A stretch of 64,000 bases of DNA from CADEED01 sp963711635 (GTDB lineage Bacteria > Pseudomonadota > Gammaproteobacteria > Steroidobacterales > Steroidobacteraceae): positions 62,001 to 126,000 of the forward strand of contig CAVQEZ010000011.1 in assembly GCA_963711635.1 (NCBI GenBank), given 5' to 3'. The notes under the pieces are model-generated. The model ran no database searches and was not told where the DNA came from. It worked only from the letters and a program-made list of their open reading frames with translations. Within the stretch, counting starts at the first letter, position 1. Each line of letters starts with the position of its first letter. The translations under genes were made by a program, and so were the position numbers. Positions 34,667 to 43,553 of the stretch are shown here, piece after piece.

Positions 34667-34819
34667 GATGAACGCTCCTTGGCTCGCGGAAGATACTTCG
34701 CATCGGGACGCACCTCTGCCATTGCGACCCGGTGATTGGCGTGAGAATCGTCCTGCGACCCGGGGGACCGCCGTCCTGCCTACAGCGATTTTCCGCCGCG
34801 CGTCCTAACCTCGAACGCC
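34667..34819. promoter_or_regulatory. Divergent promoter region of respiratory module with a 10-bp direct repeat
   Basis: 153 bases separate the leftward DUF2231/PQQ genes from the rightward cytochrome operon. TGCGACCCGG occurs twice (34723-34732 and 34754-34763), 31 bases apart start to start, about three helical turns. This spacing fits a regulator binding on one face of the DNA, but it is untested. Confidence 0.35.
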
Positions 34820-35659
34820 ATGTCCAGACACCGCCGGCATGTCTTCCTGCTATCCATGGGCGCTATCGGCCTCATCGTGCTGGGGGCCGCCGTCGGCGCG
34901 ACGGTCCTGCTGTCGGGCGCCTTGACCACCAACGCGACCAAACAACATTTCCGGCTCACGCATCGCATTCTCGAGCTCGGGCTGCAGTATTCCGTGCGCG
35001 CCGCGACGGACGAGCTGGTGGCGCCCGCGCTCGATTCGCCGGAAATGCGCAGACGCGGAGCCGCCTGCTACCGCGAGCACTGCGTCATTTGTCATGGCGC
35101 GCCGGGCGTTGCGCCCGAACCGTTCGCGCTCGGCATGATGCCGGTGCCGTCGAATCTCACGGATGCGGCGGCGTCGAACCCGCCGGAATGGCTGTATCAC
35201 GTGACACGCAAGGGCATCCGCATGACGGGTATGCCGGCGTGGGAGTATCGGCTCGCGGATGAAAGCCTGTGGTCGCTGGTCGCGTTCGTCGACACGCTGC
35301 CGGCGCTGGATACACGCGGCTACCGCGAGTCCATGGAGTCGAGCGCCGCCGTCGGCTGCGCACCGCGCGTCGACCTGCCTCCCGCGGAGGAGGGCGCCGA
35401 TGTGCTGCTGCGCCAGTACGCGTGTCACTCCTGCCATCGGATCGAGGGTGTCGTGGGACCGCGCGTCGACACCGCGCCGCCGTTGATCGATTGGCCGAGG
35501 CGCGCCTACATCGCGGGTGTCCTGCCCAATACGGAAGAGAACCTCGCGCGCTGGATCATGGATCCGCCGGCGGCCAGTCCGCATACCCTCATGCCGAACC
35601 TCCAGGTTCCGCCCGAGCATGCGCGCTCGATGGCGAAATTTCTGATGAAGAAGCCATGA
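34820..35659 (+). CDS. Di-haem cytochrome c
   Basis: A periplasmic, membrane-anchored cytochrome of 279 residues. An N-terminal helix (IGLIVLGAAVGATVLLSGAL) serves as signal or anchor. Haem sites are C88-V-I-C-H92 and C202-H-S-C-H206, each with a following methionine-containing segment (GIRMTGMPAWE; HTLMPNLQVP) that can supply the sixth ligand. It is the first gene of the oxidase operon and its stop overlaps the next start (ATGA at 35656). The likely role is to carry electrons from periplasmic dehydrogenases to the oxidase. Confidence 0.9.
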   Translation: MSRHRRHVFLLSMGAIGLIVLGAAVGATVLLSGALTTNATKQHFRLTHRILELGLQYSVRAATDELVAPALDSPEMRRRGAACYREHCVICHGAPGVAPEPFALGMMPVPSNLTDAAASNPPEWLYHVTRKGIRMTGMPAWEYRLADESLWSLVAFVDTLPALDTRGYRESMESSAAVGCAPRVDLPPAEEGADVLLRQYACHSCHRIEGVVGPRVDTAPPLIDWPRRAYIAGVLPNTEENLARWIMDPPAASPHTLMPNLQVPPEHARSMAKFLMKKP

Positions 35660-36033
35660 ACCCGCGCGGCACACTCTTCGCAATGGGCGGCGTGTTGGCG
35701 CTCGCCGGGGTTGGGTGCATGGATCGTGGCGACGCGGTCGGACCCGTCATCGATGGAAGTGCCGCGCGCGGGCGCCTGGAAGTCGCGCGGCTGCAATGTG
35801 GCGCCTGCCACGCGATTCCAGGCGTGCGCGCGGCGCGCGGCGTCGTGGGTCCGTCGCTCGAGGGATTCGCGCGGCGTCCGCACCTGGCGGGCAAATGGCC
35901 CAATCAGCCGCGTTACCTCGTCGCCTGGTTGCGCGATCCGCCGGCGATGTCGCCGCACACCGCCATGCCGGCCGTGGTGGGCGACGAGCAGGCCGCGCGC
36001 GAAATCGCCGCCTATCTATACACCCTGGACTGA
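35656..36033 (+). CDS. Cytochrome c lipoprotein
   Basis: A 125-residue lipoprotein (MNPRGTLFAMGGVLALAGVGC). It has one haem motif, LQCGACHAIPGVRAARGVVGPSL, with CGACH and the downstream GPSL typical of class I cytochromes. The distal methionine is in SPHTAMPAVVGDEQ. Its ATG overlaps the stop of the preceding cytochrome gene, and coxB follows after three bases, so the products are probably made together. Confidence 0.9.
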   Translation: MNPRGTLFAMGGVLALAGVGCMDRGDAVGPVIDGSAARGRLEVARLQCGACHAIPGVRAARGVVGPSLEGFARRPHLAGKWPNQPRYLVAWLRDPPAMSPHTAMPAVVGDEQAAREIAAYLYTLD

Positions 36034-36036
36034 AGC

Positions 36037-37020
36037 GTGGACCCCACGTGGAAACCGGCACCGGGCAGTGGCGCTGCGCTCATCCACGAGCTGTCGCTGG
36101 CGCTGTACGCAGGCGGCGCGCTGATCTTCGTCTTCGTCATGGTGTTGCTGCTGCATGCGGTGTTCACGCGGGCACGGCCGATCCGCGCGCGACTGTGGCT
36201 CGCCGGTGGCGGACTGATGTTTCCCGCCGCCGTGCTCGCCGCGTTGCTGGGCTATTCAGTCGCGGTGAGCAATACGCTCTTCAACTTCCAGGGCGAGGGT
36301 GTGCTGCGTTTCCTGCTGGACTGCGTCAGCGATGCGTCGCGCGCGCTCGGCGGAGCCTCGCGGAACACCGAAGTCCGCATCGAGGTGAACGCGCGGCAAT
36401 GGTGGTGGGAGGTGAAATATCGCGATGGCGCGGGCGAGTTCGAGCTGGCGAACGAATTGCACCTGCCCGCGGGCCGCCCCGTCGAGATCCAGCTCGTCAC
36501 CGGGGACGTCATCCACAGCTTCTGGGTACCCTCCCTGGCGGGCAAAGTCGACATGATTCCCGGCCATCGCAATCGCCTCGTGCTCAGGGCCGACGAACCC
36601 GGTGTGCATCGGGGTCAGTGCGCGGAATACTGCGGCGGCCAGCACGCGCTCATGGGGATCGTCGCCGTCGTCGAGACCGAAGCGGATTTTCAGCTTTGGC
36701 GCGAACGCCAGGCGCGCGAGGCAGCTCCGCCCGCCGACGACTTTCTCGCCGAAGGCCGGGCCGCGTTCATGCGCGGCGGCTGCGCCGACTGCCACGCGGT
36801 CCGTGGCACGGAGGCGCGAGGAGACCTCGGCCCCGACCTCACGCACGTGGGTAGCCGCCGCATGCTCGGCGCTGGTGTGCTCGACAACCACGTCGGCACG
36901 ATGGCGGGCTGGGTCGCGGGCGGGCAGGGCGTGAAGCCCGGCAATGCCATGCCCGATGCACGCGTGTACGACGGTCGGGAATTGCGTGCGGTCTCCGCCT
37001 GGCTGATGAGCCTCGAATGA
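36037..37020 (+). CDS. coxB: Cytochrome c oxidase subunit II with C-terminal cytochrome c domain (caa3 type)
   Basis: A 327-residue subunit starting at GTG 36037. Two membrane helices (ALIFVFVMVLLLHAVF; MFPAAVLAALLGYSVAV) precede the CuA domain. The CuA ligands are all present: H160 (VIHSFWVP), C195, C199, H203 and M206 in QCAEYCGGQHALM. The aromatic patch NARQWWWEVKY, where electrons enter, is intact. A fused cytochrome c domain follows with C249-A-D-C-H253 and a distal Met in GNAMPDARVYDG, which defines a caa3-type enzyme. The stop overlaps the ATG of the subunit I gene at 37017. Confidence 0.95.
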   Translation: MDPTWKPAPGSGAALIHELSLALYAGGALIFVFVMVLLLHAVFTRARPIRARLWLAGGGLMFPAAVLAALLGYSVAVSNTLFNFQGEGVLRFLLDCVSDASRALGGASRNTEVRIEVNARQWWWEVKYRDGAGEFELANELHLPAGRPVEIQLVTGDVIHSFWVPSLAGKVDMIPGHRNRLVLRADEPGVHRGQCAEYCGGQHALMGIVAVVETEADFQLWRERQAREAAPPADDFLAEGRAAFMRGGCADCHAVRGTEARGDLGPDLTHVGSRRMLGAGVLDNHVGTMAGWVAGGQGVKPGNAMPDARVYDGRELRAVSAWLMSLE

Positions 37021-39508
37021 ACGAACACGTGCCGTTGCCCAACCCGCTGCCGCGCCCGCCGGGGAGCTCGAGCGACTGGAAGAGGTGTGGAAGCCGCCTC
37101 GCGGCTGGCGCTTCTTCTCCGCGGTGAACAACACCCAGATCGGCCTTCTCTACATCGGCACCGCGCTGCTGTTCCTCGTGCTCGGCGGTGTGCTGGCGCT
37201 GCTGATGCGTACCCAACTCGCCGTGCCGGACAATGACTTCGTCGACCACGACACGTACAACCAGCTCTTCACGATGCACGGCACGGTCATGATGTTCCTG
37301 TTCGCCGTGCCGGTCGTCGAAGCCATCGGCATCCTGCTGTTGCCGGCGATGCTGGGCGCACGCGACCTGCCATTCCCGCAGGCTCTCGGCGTATGCCTAC
37401 TGGGCCTACGCAATCGGCGGTCTGGTCTTCTTCGGCACGATCTTTTTCGATCTGGCGCCCGACGGAGGCTGGTTCATGTATCCGCCGCTGACGGGAACCG
37501 AGTATTCGCCGGGCATTCGCACCGACTTCTGGTTGCTGGGCATCGGCTTCATCGAGATCTCGGCGATTGCCGGCGCCATCGAGATCGTGGTCGGCATCCT
37601 GCGCACCCGACCGCCCGGGATGACGCTCGCCCGCATGCCGATCTACGTGTGGGCCATGCTCGTAATCGGCGGCATGATCATCTTCGCGCTTTCCGCCCGT
37701 GATCGCCGCGACGGCGTTGCTGGAGCTCGAACGCGCTTTCGACTGGCCGTTCTTCATCGCCGCGCGCGGGCGGCGACCCGGTGCTGTGGCAGCACCTGTT
37801 CTGGCTGTTCGGGCATCCCGACGTCTACATCATCTTCCTGCCCGCGGCAGGGCTCGTTTCGATGATGGTTGCGACTCTGGCGCAACGGGCGCTGGTCGGC
37901 TATCGATGGGTCATGGCCTCGCTGATCGGGACGGGGACGGTGTCGTTCCTGCTCTGGGCGCATCACATGTTCGCGGTGGGCATGTCGCCGGCATCGACGC
38001 TGTTCTTCTCCGCCGCGAGCATCGTCGTCGCGATCCCCGCGGCGATCCAGGTGTTCGCATGGATCGCGACGTTCGCGAGCGGCACGGTGCGCCGCACGGC
38101 ATCGACGTGGTTCCTGCTGGGATTCTTCGGCGTCTTCGTGCTGGGCGGGCTCACCGGCGTCATGCTGGCCGTGGTTCCGTTCGACTGGCAGGCGCACGAC
38201 ACGTACTTCGTCGTCGCGCACCTGCATTACGTACTGATCGGCGGCATGGTCTTCCCGGTGTTCGCGGCCATCTACTACTGGGCGCCGGTGGTGACCGGCC
38301 GGCAATTGTCCGAGCGAGCCGGCAAGTGGGCCTGCGGCCTCATGTTCGTCGGCGTGCAACCTGACCTTCTTCCCGATGCACATCGCCGGGCATGGCAGGC
38401 ATGCCGCGGCGCGTCTGGACGTATTCGGAGTCGATGGGGTGGGATGCCTGGAATCTGTGTCGACTGCCGGCGCTTTCATCGTCGCGGCCGGCGTGCTGAT
38501 CGTGGTCGTCGATCTCATCCTGCACCTGCGACCGGCGGCCAAGGTCGATACCAATCCGTGGAACGCCGGCACGCTCGAGTGGCTGCCGCTCGACAACTAT
38601 GCCGTGCGCAGCATTCCCGCGCATCGACAGCGCGGACCCGCTATGGGACCGCCCTTCGTTGCGCGAGGAAGTCGACAGCGGGCAGCACTATCTACCCGGT
38701 ACGATGACGGGCGGACGCGAGACCATGGTCACCAGCGCCCGCGACGCGCAGCCGGAATATCTGCTGCGCCTTGCCGGGTCCCAGCTGGCTGCCGCTGCTG
38801 GCGGGAGTGGGCACCGCGGCATTCTTCTTCGCGCTCACCGTCAAATCCACGTGGATGTCGGTGGCGGGGGCGGTGCTGGCGGTGGTCTCGATTTTCCGCT
38901 GGCTGTGGCAAGGCGATCCCGCGCCCGGCCCGGGCCGGCATGCGGTGGGCGGCGGGATCGAACTACCGGACTACATGTCCGGATCGCGCTCGCACGGCTG
39001 GTGGGGAGTGGTCGTGCTGCTGCTCGTCGATGCATCGATCTTCGCGAGCTTCGTCTATTCCTGGTTCTACCTCGCCTTCATGGCCGACGCGTGGCCGCCG
39101 CCGGGAATGCACATCCAGGGCGGGTGGTTCGATGTCGCATCCGGCGCGGGCGGACTCGCCAGCGCCGTCATGGCCGCCTGTGCTTCGAAGTTCCTGCGCA
39201 ACGGGCGGTCGCGAGCCTTCGTCCTCGCGACCGTTCTCGGCATGACCTTTCTCGTACTCGCATTCGCCATTCAGTGCGTCGCCGCACGCGGTGCCGATCC
39301 TGCATTGCATGCGTTCGCGGCGACCAGCTGGGCGCTGCTGTGCTGGCAGGGCGTGAACGTCGCGCTGGCCGTCCTGATGGCCGGATACACATTGGCCAGA
39401 CTCGCCGCGGGGAAACTGGACGCGGTGCGCCGCGCGACGTTCGACAGCGCCTGGCTCGTCTGGCTCTATACGGCGCTGCAAGGACTCGTGATGCTGCGGA
39501 TGTCGTGA
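37017..39508 (+). pseudogene. coxA: Fused cytochrome c oxidase subunit I-III, multiple frameshifts
   Basis: If repaired this is a ~830-residue fusion of subunit I and subunit III. Subunit I blocks: NQLFTMHGTVMMFLF (low-spin haem His), QHLFWLFGHPDVYIIFLP (CuB His and Tyr), WAHHMFAVGM (CuB His pair) and FVVAHLHYVLIGG (haem ligands). Subunit III follows from about 38780: SHGWWGVVVLLLVDASIFASF to the end. Nine single-base changes are needed, near 37062, 37379, 37688, 37767, 38354, 38388, 38457, 38616 and 38771. Most are in short G/C runs, and the protein text between them is undamaged. The HPEVY glutamate of A1-type oxidases is Asp here (37820-37822). Confidence 0.85.
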
Positions 39509-39518
39509 TGAAGCGGTT

Positions 39519-39556
39519 ACTGTGACGGGCGTCGGCCTGCGTGAGCGGAGCGCGAA
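39519..39556 (-). repeat. 38-bp dispersed repeat R1, copy b
   Basis: This is the partner of 21485-21522, three base differences in 38. It lies between the stop of the oxidase fusion (39508) and the stop of the leftward sugar-binding gene (39560). As with copy a, it starts a few bases past the stop of a leftward gene. Confidence 0.75.
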
Positions 39557-39559
39557 GAC

Positions 39560-40546
39560 TCAATAAGCGCGATCGGGCAGCGCCGTCGCTGCGTTCTCGC
39601 GCGTGAACACGGACTCCTGCGTGATCACGCGCCTGGGAATCGGCTTGCCGGCCGCGATGTTCTTCACCACGGCCACGAGCTGCGGCCCGAGCAGCGGACT
39701 GCACTCCACGCTCACGTTGAGTTTGCCGGCGACGATGGCCTCGAGCCCCTTGCGGCTGCCTTCGACCGAGATCACGAGGATGTCGCTTCCAGGTTTGAAT
39801 CCCGCAGCTTCGATGGCCTCGATGGCGCCGAGCGCCATGGTATCGCTGTGTGCGTACACGACGCGGATGCGCCGAGCGTTGGCGCGCAGGAATTCCGCCA
39901 TGAGTTCGCGCGCGCGGGTGCGCTCGAAGTCGGCGCTCTCCGATCGGACCAGGCGGTAGCGCCAGTCGGGCGCAACGATTTCGAAGAATCCCTTGCTGCG
40001 GCCATTGGCGGGCGCGGAATCCACCGAACCTTGCAGCTCGACGATACCGATCTCGCCCGTTACGCCTCGGGTGTGTTCGAGAAGCCAGGCGCCAGCGCGC
40101 CGGCCTTCCTCGACGAAGTCCGAGCCGACCAGCGAAGCGTACAGCGACTCGTCACTGATCTCGATGGTGCGATCCGTGAGGATCACGGGAATCCCGGCCG
40201 ACTTTATCTCACGCAGCACGACCTCCCAGCCGGTCTCGACCACGGGAGAGAAGGCGATTACGTCGACGCGCTGACGGACGAAAGAACGCAGCGCCGCTAC
40301 CTGCTTCTCGCGGCTGCGCTGCGCATCTTCGAGTCGCAGCTCGATGCCGGCGTCGCTCGCCGCCTTGCGGATGGATTCCGTGTTGGCGGAGTTCCAGTTG
40401 GCATCCGCCGCGAGCTGACTGAAGCCGAGCACCAAACGCGGCTTGCCATTCGCGTCTTCGTCGCTCGAGCCACCCGAGCAGCCCCCGAATATCGAGAGCA
40501 GCACGAGCAGCGCGAGAGAGTTCATCTGTCGAACGCGGCGTCTCAT
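39560..40546 (-). CDS. Sugar ABC-transporter substrate-binding lipoprotein, YtfQ-like
   Basis: A periplasmic binding protein of about 328 residues. The start at 40546 gives a basic n-region and a lipobox (LLSIFGGC-SGG). Starting at 40525 is also possible. The fold is that of ribose/galactofuranose-binding proteins. The blocks LGFSQLAADANWNSANTESI, VDVIAFSPVVETGWEVVLREI, GIPVILTDRTI and YASLVGSDFVEEGRRAGAWL are very close to YtfQ (galactofuranose binding). No ATPase or permease gene is adjacent, so it is an orphan. It may serve a remote transporter or a sensor. Confidence 0.85.
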   Translation of the reverse strand: MRRRVRQMNSLALLVLLSIFGGCSGGSSDEDANGKPRLVLGFSQLAADANWNSANTESIRKAASDAGIELRLEDAQRSREKQVAALRSFVRQRVDVIAFSPVVETGWEVVLREIKSAGIPVILTDRTIEISDESLYASLVGSDFVEEGRRAGAWLLEHTRGVTGEIGIVELQGSVDSAPANGRSKGFFEIVAPDWRYRLVRSESADFERTRARELMAEFLRANARRIRVVYAHSDTMALGAIEAIEAAGFKPGSDILVISVEGSRKGLEAIVAGKLNVSVECSPLLGPQLVAVVKNIAAGKPIPRRVITQESVFTRENAATALPDRAY

Positions 40547-40619
40547 GTGGGCTTGCGAAGCCTGCGCCTTCGCGTGGGCTTTCAACAAGTCCCGGACGGG
40601 TACGGAAATATACTAGGGC

Positions 40620-40664
40620 GTGCGAGCTGCGATCTCGCTGTGCCGGTGGCTATCCGTGCTCGTC
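40620..40664 (+). repeat. 45-bp dispersed repeat R2, copy b
   Basis: This matches 32881-32925 at 41 of 45 bases and keeps an open frame (VRAAISLCRWLSVLV). It lies between two leftward genes, touching the 3' end of the hydrolase gene at 40663. It looks like a relic of the 3' end of a gene related to the membrane protein at 32506. Confidence 0.7.
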
Positions 40665-41607
40665 ATCGGCTGTCCTGCATGCCCAGTATCAGCTTGGCGA
40701 TCTCGTCCGCCTTGTCCTCGAGTGCGAAATGTCCGGTGTCCAGCAGGTGCAGCTTCGCGCCCGGTAGATCCCGCAGATAGGCACGGGCGCCGGCTGCCGG
40801 GAATATGAGGTCGTTCTGACCCCAGACGATCAGCATTGGCGGCTGATGCTTGCGGAAGTACTCGTGCCACTCGGGATAGAGACTAAGGTTCGTCCGATAG
40901 TCGTAAAGGAGGGCCAGCATGATCTCCTTGTTGCCGGCGCGATTCAGCAGCGCCCGCTGCAGTACCCAGCTGTCGGGATCGATGCGTGCCGGGTCCTTCA
41001 CGCCATGCGTGTAGTTCCATTCGAGTGCGGCGTCCGACATCGCGGCATCGCGGATCTTCTGGAAGTTCGCCGGCGAGGGGTCTTTCCAAAGCGTACGGGC
41101 TGGCGTCCAGAAGCTGTCGGGAAGCCCTTCTTCGTAGGCGTTCGCGTTCTGGGCCACCAGGAACGAGATCTTCTCGGGGTGCCGGGTCGCAAGCCGGAAT
41201 CCCACCGGCCCGCCGAAGTCCTGCATGTAGAGCGCGTACTTCTCGAGTCGCAGCGTGTGGGTGAACTTCTCGACGATGTCAGCCAGCCGGTCGAAAGTGT
41301 ACGAGAACTCGTTGATCGACGGTGCATCGCTGTAGCCGAAGCCCGGGTAATCCGGTGCGAGCACATGAAATCGACCGGCGAGCTTTTCGATGAGATCCCG
41401 ATACATGAAGGAGGAGGCTGGGAAACCGTGTAACAGCAGCATGACCGGAGCGTCGGTTCGGCCGGCTTCACGGTAGAAAACATTCGCGCCGTCAATCTTG
41501 ACGGTGCGGTAGTGAACGTCCGGCCGCGCGAGCGCGGGCGCAGCGTGAGCAAGCAGTGCGACCGCAGTGATCAGCAGGAAGACACGGGAAGTGAATACTG
41601 AAGCCAT
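40663..41607 (-). CDS. Secreted alpha/beta hydrolase, dehalogenase/epoxide hydrolase-like
   Basis: The protein has 314 residues with a signal peptide (FLLITAVALLAHAAPALA). The oxyanion motif LLLHGFPASSFMYRDL and the elbow YMQD130FGGPVG carry an aspartate nucleophile, as in haloalkane dehalogenases and epoxide hydrolases. The distal acid is probably in WGQNDLIFP and the histidine in LLDTGHFALED. Haloalkane dehalogenases usually have Trp after the nucleophile; here it is Phe, so the exact reaction is open. Export is unusual for this group. It is divergent from a CGNR regulator (98 bases between). Confidence 0.85.
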   Translation of the reverse strand: MASVFTSRVFLLITAVALLAHAAPALARPDVHYRTVKIDGANVFYREAGRTDAPVMLLLHGFPASSFMYRDLIEKLAGRFHVLAPDYPGFGYSDAPSINEFSYTFDRLADIVEKFTHTLRLEKYALYMQDFGGPVGFRLATRHPEKISFLVAQNANAYEEGLPDSFWTPARTLWKDPSPANFQKIRDAAMSDAALEWNYTHGVKDPARIDPDSWVLQRALLNRAGNKEIMLALLYDYRTNLSLYPEWHEYFRKHQPPMLIVWGQNDLIFPAAGARAYLRDLPGAKLHLLDTGHFALEDKADEIAKLILGMQDSR

Positions 41608-41705
41608 GAAATCGCTCCTCGGTAACTCTTAAAAACGTCGCTAGAACGTTACAAGCCGACTGCTAACGTGTCAAACGGTATTTATTTGGTTACACTCGGG
41701 CCGCC
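41608..41705. promoter_or_regulatory. Divergent promoter region, hydrolase/CGNR regulator
   Basis: 98 bases with several ACGT-containing elements (AACGTC, GAACGTTAC, TAACGTG). A possible rightward promoter is GTGTCA (41669-41674) and TACACT (41691-41696), spaced near 17 bases. That would start transcription at about 41703, two or three bases before the ATG at 41706, giving a nearly leaderless mRNA. Confidence 0.35.
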
Positions 41706-42311
41706 ATGAATCTCCCCGCGCAACCGTTGTTTCTCGGCAGCCATCCCGCGGTCGACTTTCTCAACACGGCCTTTGCGCCGAATGGCATGCACATCGAGAC
41801 GATCCCCGACGGACGCGCATTGCTCGACTGGATGGTGGGCGCTGGGCTGCTGAAAGAGGCGGACGCCGCCAGGCTGATGCGCCGGGCCGGCAGCACGGTG
41901 CTCGATTCGGCAGCTCAGGAGGCGAGAAAAGTGCGTGAGTGGGCGCGCCGCTGGCTCGAACGCTGGCGATCGGCGCCGGATGACGATTACGACCAGGAGA
42001 TCGCAGCGCTGAACAAGTTACTCGCGCGCGCTGCGTGGCACGACGAAGTTGTCGTGACCGACGAAGGGGCCAGGATCCTTGCAAACGTTCCCAGCAACGA
42101 TCCCGACGCGCTGGTGGCACTGATCGCGCGGCAGATCGCGGCGTTGATCACCAAGGAGAACGCGTCATTGCTCAAGTCGTGCACCGGTTCCGGATGCACG
42201 CTGTGGTTCCTGGATCGCACCAAGGCTCACCGCCGTGTGTTTTGCAGCGCGACTGCCTGCGGAAACCGCGCCAAGGTGGCGGCATTCAGGCAACGTCAGC
42301 GCGACGGTTGA
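41706..42311 (+). CDS. CGNR zinc-finger/ABATE-domain regulator
   Basis: The protein has 201 residues. It begins PLFLGSHPAVDFLNTAF, the ABATE (putative stress-induced) domain. It ends with a CGNR zinc finger: LLKSCTGSGCTLWFLDRTKAHRRVFCSATACGNRAKVAAFRQRQ, with the four cysteines. These proteins are thought to be transcription factors. Divergence from the hydrolase makes that gene a probable target. No ribosome binding site is visible before the ATG, consistent with a leaderless transcript. The stop is followed directly by the ATG of the protease gene. Confidence 0.88.
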   Translation: MNLPAQPLFLGSHPAVDFLNTAFAPNGMHIETIPDGRALLDWMVGAGLLKEADAARLMRRAGSTVLDSAAQEARKVREWARRWLERWRSAPDDDYDQEIAALNKLLARAAWHDEVVVTDEGARILANVPSNDPDALVALIARQIAALITKENASLLKSCTGSGCTLWFLDRTKAHRRVFCSATACGNRAKVAAFRQRQRDG

Positions 42312-43553
42312 ATGCTGACCCCTCGCCAACACAGGATGCCTATCGCGCTGCTGTGCGCGTGCATGGCATCGCTCGCACGAGCGGCCATCCTGCCCACCGA
42401 CCTCGAGGCGAGAATCGGCGCCAACTACCAGCCCGTGGATGCGGACGAGCGTGCCATCTGGCAGAACCTGCAGGGTGTCGAAGAGGCGATTCGCACCTCG
42501 CCGCAGCGACTGATCGCGCCGGACCTGGAGGCCTATACCCGCAGGGTCGTCGAACGGCTGATCGGACGGCCCGCGCCGGACTTGCGCATCTACCTGATGC
42601 GCGATGCGTCGTTCAATGCGGCGATGTTGCCCACCGGCATGATGATCGTGAACACGGGCCTGCTGGCCCGTGTTCGCAACGAGGCGCAGTTCGCCGCCGT
42701 GCTGGGGCACGAGGCCGGGCACTATTTCCGCAAACATTCCCTCGATCGCTATCGTGACATCCGCCACAAGTCAGAGAGGTCCGCGGCCGTGGTTGCCGCG
42801 GGCGGCATGACCGGCATCGGACACCGCGCCATCGATCCGTCGTGGAGCCTGATCTACCAGGCCACCCTGATGTCGATTTTCAAGTTCAGCCGGGGCCAGG
42901 AGTCCGAGGCCGACGCCTACGGCCTCATGCTCATGGCGCGCGCCGGGTACCCGCCGCGGGCCGCGTTCGCGATGTGGGAGCAGCTCGTCGATGAGCGCCG
43001 GGCCAGCGCCGCCGCGCGCGACAAGCGCTACCGCGACGGGACGAGCTCCGCGTTGTCGACCCATCCACCCACTGAAGGCCGCATCACCGACCTGACCGAC
43101 ACGGCCGACCATCTGGGCGCGAAGGGCGAACTTCCCGGCGGCGAAGGCCGTGACGAGTGGGCCGCGGCCATTCGTCCTTACCTGGCCATGCTGCTGCAGG
43201 AGCAGATCTACCTCAACGATCCGGGGGCCAGCCTCTATCTACTCGCGAACCTGGCGCAGGACGGCTGGACCGGGCTGCTGCGATTCAATGAAGGCGAGGT
43301 CTACCGGCTGCGCAATGCGAAGGGCGACGATCTGAAGGCCGCGGCCGCGTACGCCGCCGCCACGGCGCTGGCGGACGCACCGCCCGAAGCGTGGCGCGCC
43401 CACGGCTACGCGCTGCTGAAGGCGGGCAACCAGGCCGAAGCACACGAGGCGCTGAATCGATACCTGGCGATGAAACCCGATGCGCCGGATGCCGCCATGA
43501 TCCGTTTTACCCTGATAACCGCCGACGAGACTGAAGTGGCAGGAGGCGCATGA
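42312..43553 (+). CDS. Secreted M48-family metalloprotease (BepA/YfgC-like)
   Basis: The protein has 413 residues with a signal peptide (MPIALLCACMASLARA). The zinc site H133-E-A-G-H137 (AAVLGHEAGHYFRKH) and the third ligand in SRGQESEADAYGL are present. The TPR-like C-terminal part (AHGYALLKAGNQAEAHEALNRYL) resembles BepA-type periplasmic chaperone-proteases acting on outer-membrane proteins. It starts immediately after the CGNR gene stop, and its own stop overlaps the next start (ATGA at 43550), so it is in the middle of an operon. Confidence 0.88.
   Translation: MLTPRQHRMPIALLCACMASLARAAILPTDLEARIGANYQPVDADERAIWQNLQGVEEAIRTSPQRLIAPDLEAYTRRVVERLIGRPAPDLRIYLMRDASFNAAMLPTGMMIVNTGLLARVRNEAQFAAVLGHEAGHYFRKHSLDRYRDIRHKSERSAAVVAAGGMTGIGHRAIDPSWSLIYQATLMSIFKFSRGQESEADAYGLMLMARAGYPPRAAFAMWEQLVDERRASAAARDKRYRDGTSSALSTHPPTEGRITDLTDTADHLGAKGELPGGEGRDEWAAAIRPYLAMLLQEQIYLNDPGASLYLLANLAQDGWTGLLRFNEGEVYRLRNAKGDDLKAAAAYAAATALADAPPEAWRAHGYALLKAGNQAEAHEALNRYLAMKPDAPDAAMIRFTLITADETEVAGGA

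Noticed and set aside
21485..39556. R1 copies as attachment sites of an 18-kb island
   Set aside because: Same orientation, but no integrase, no tRNA and no change of gene type at the borders.
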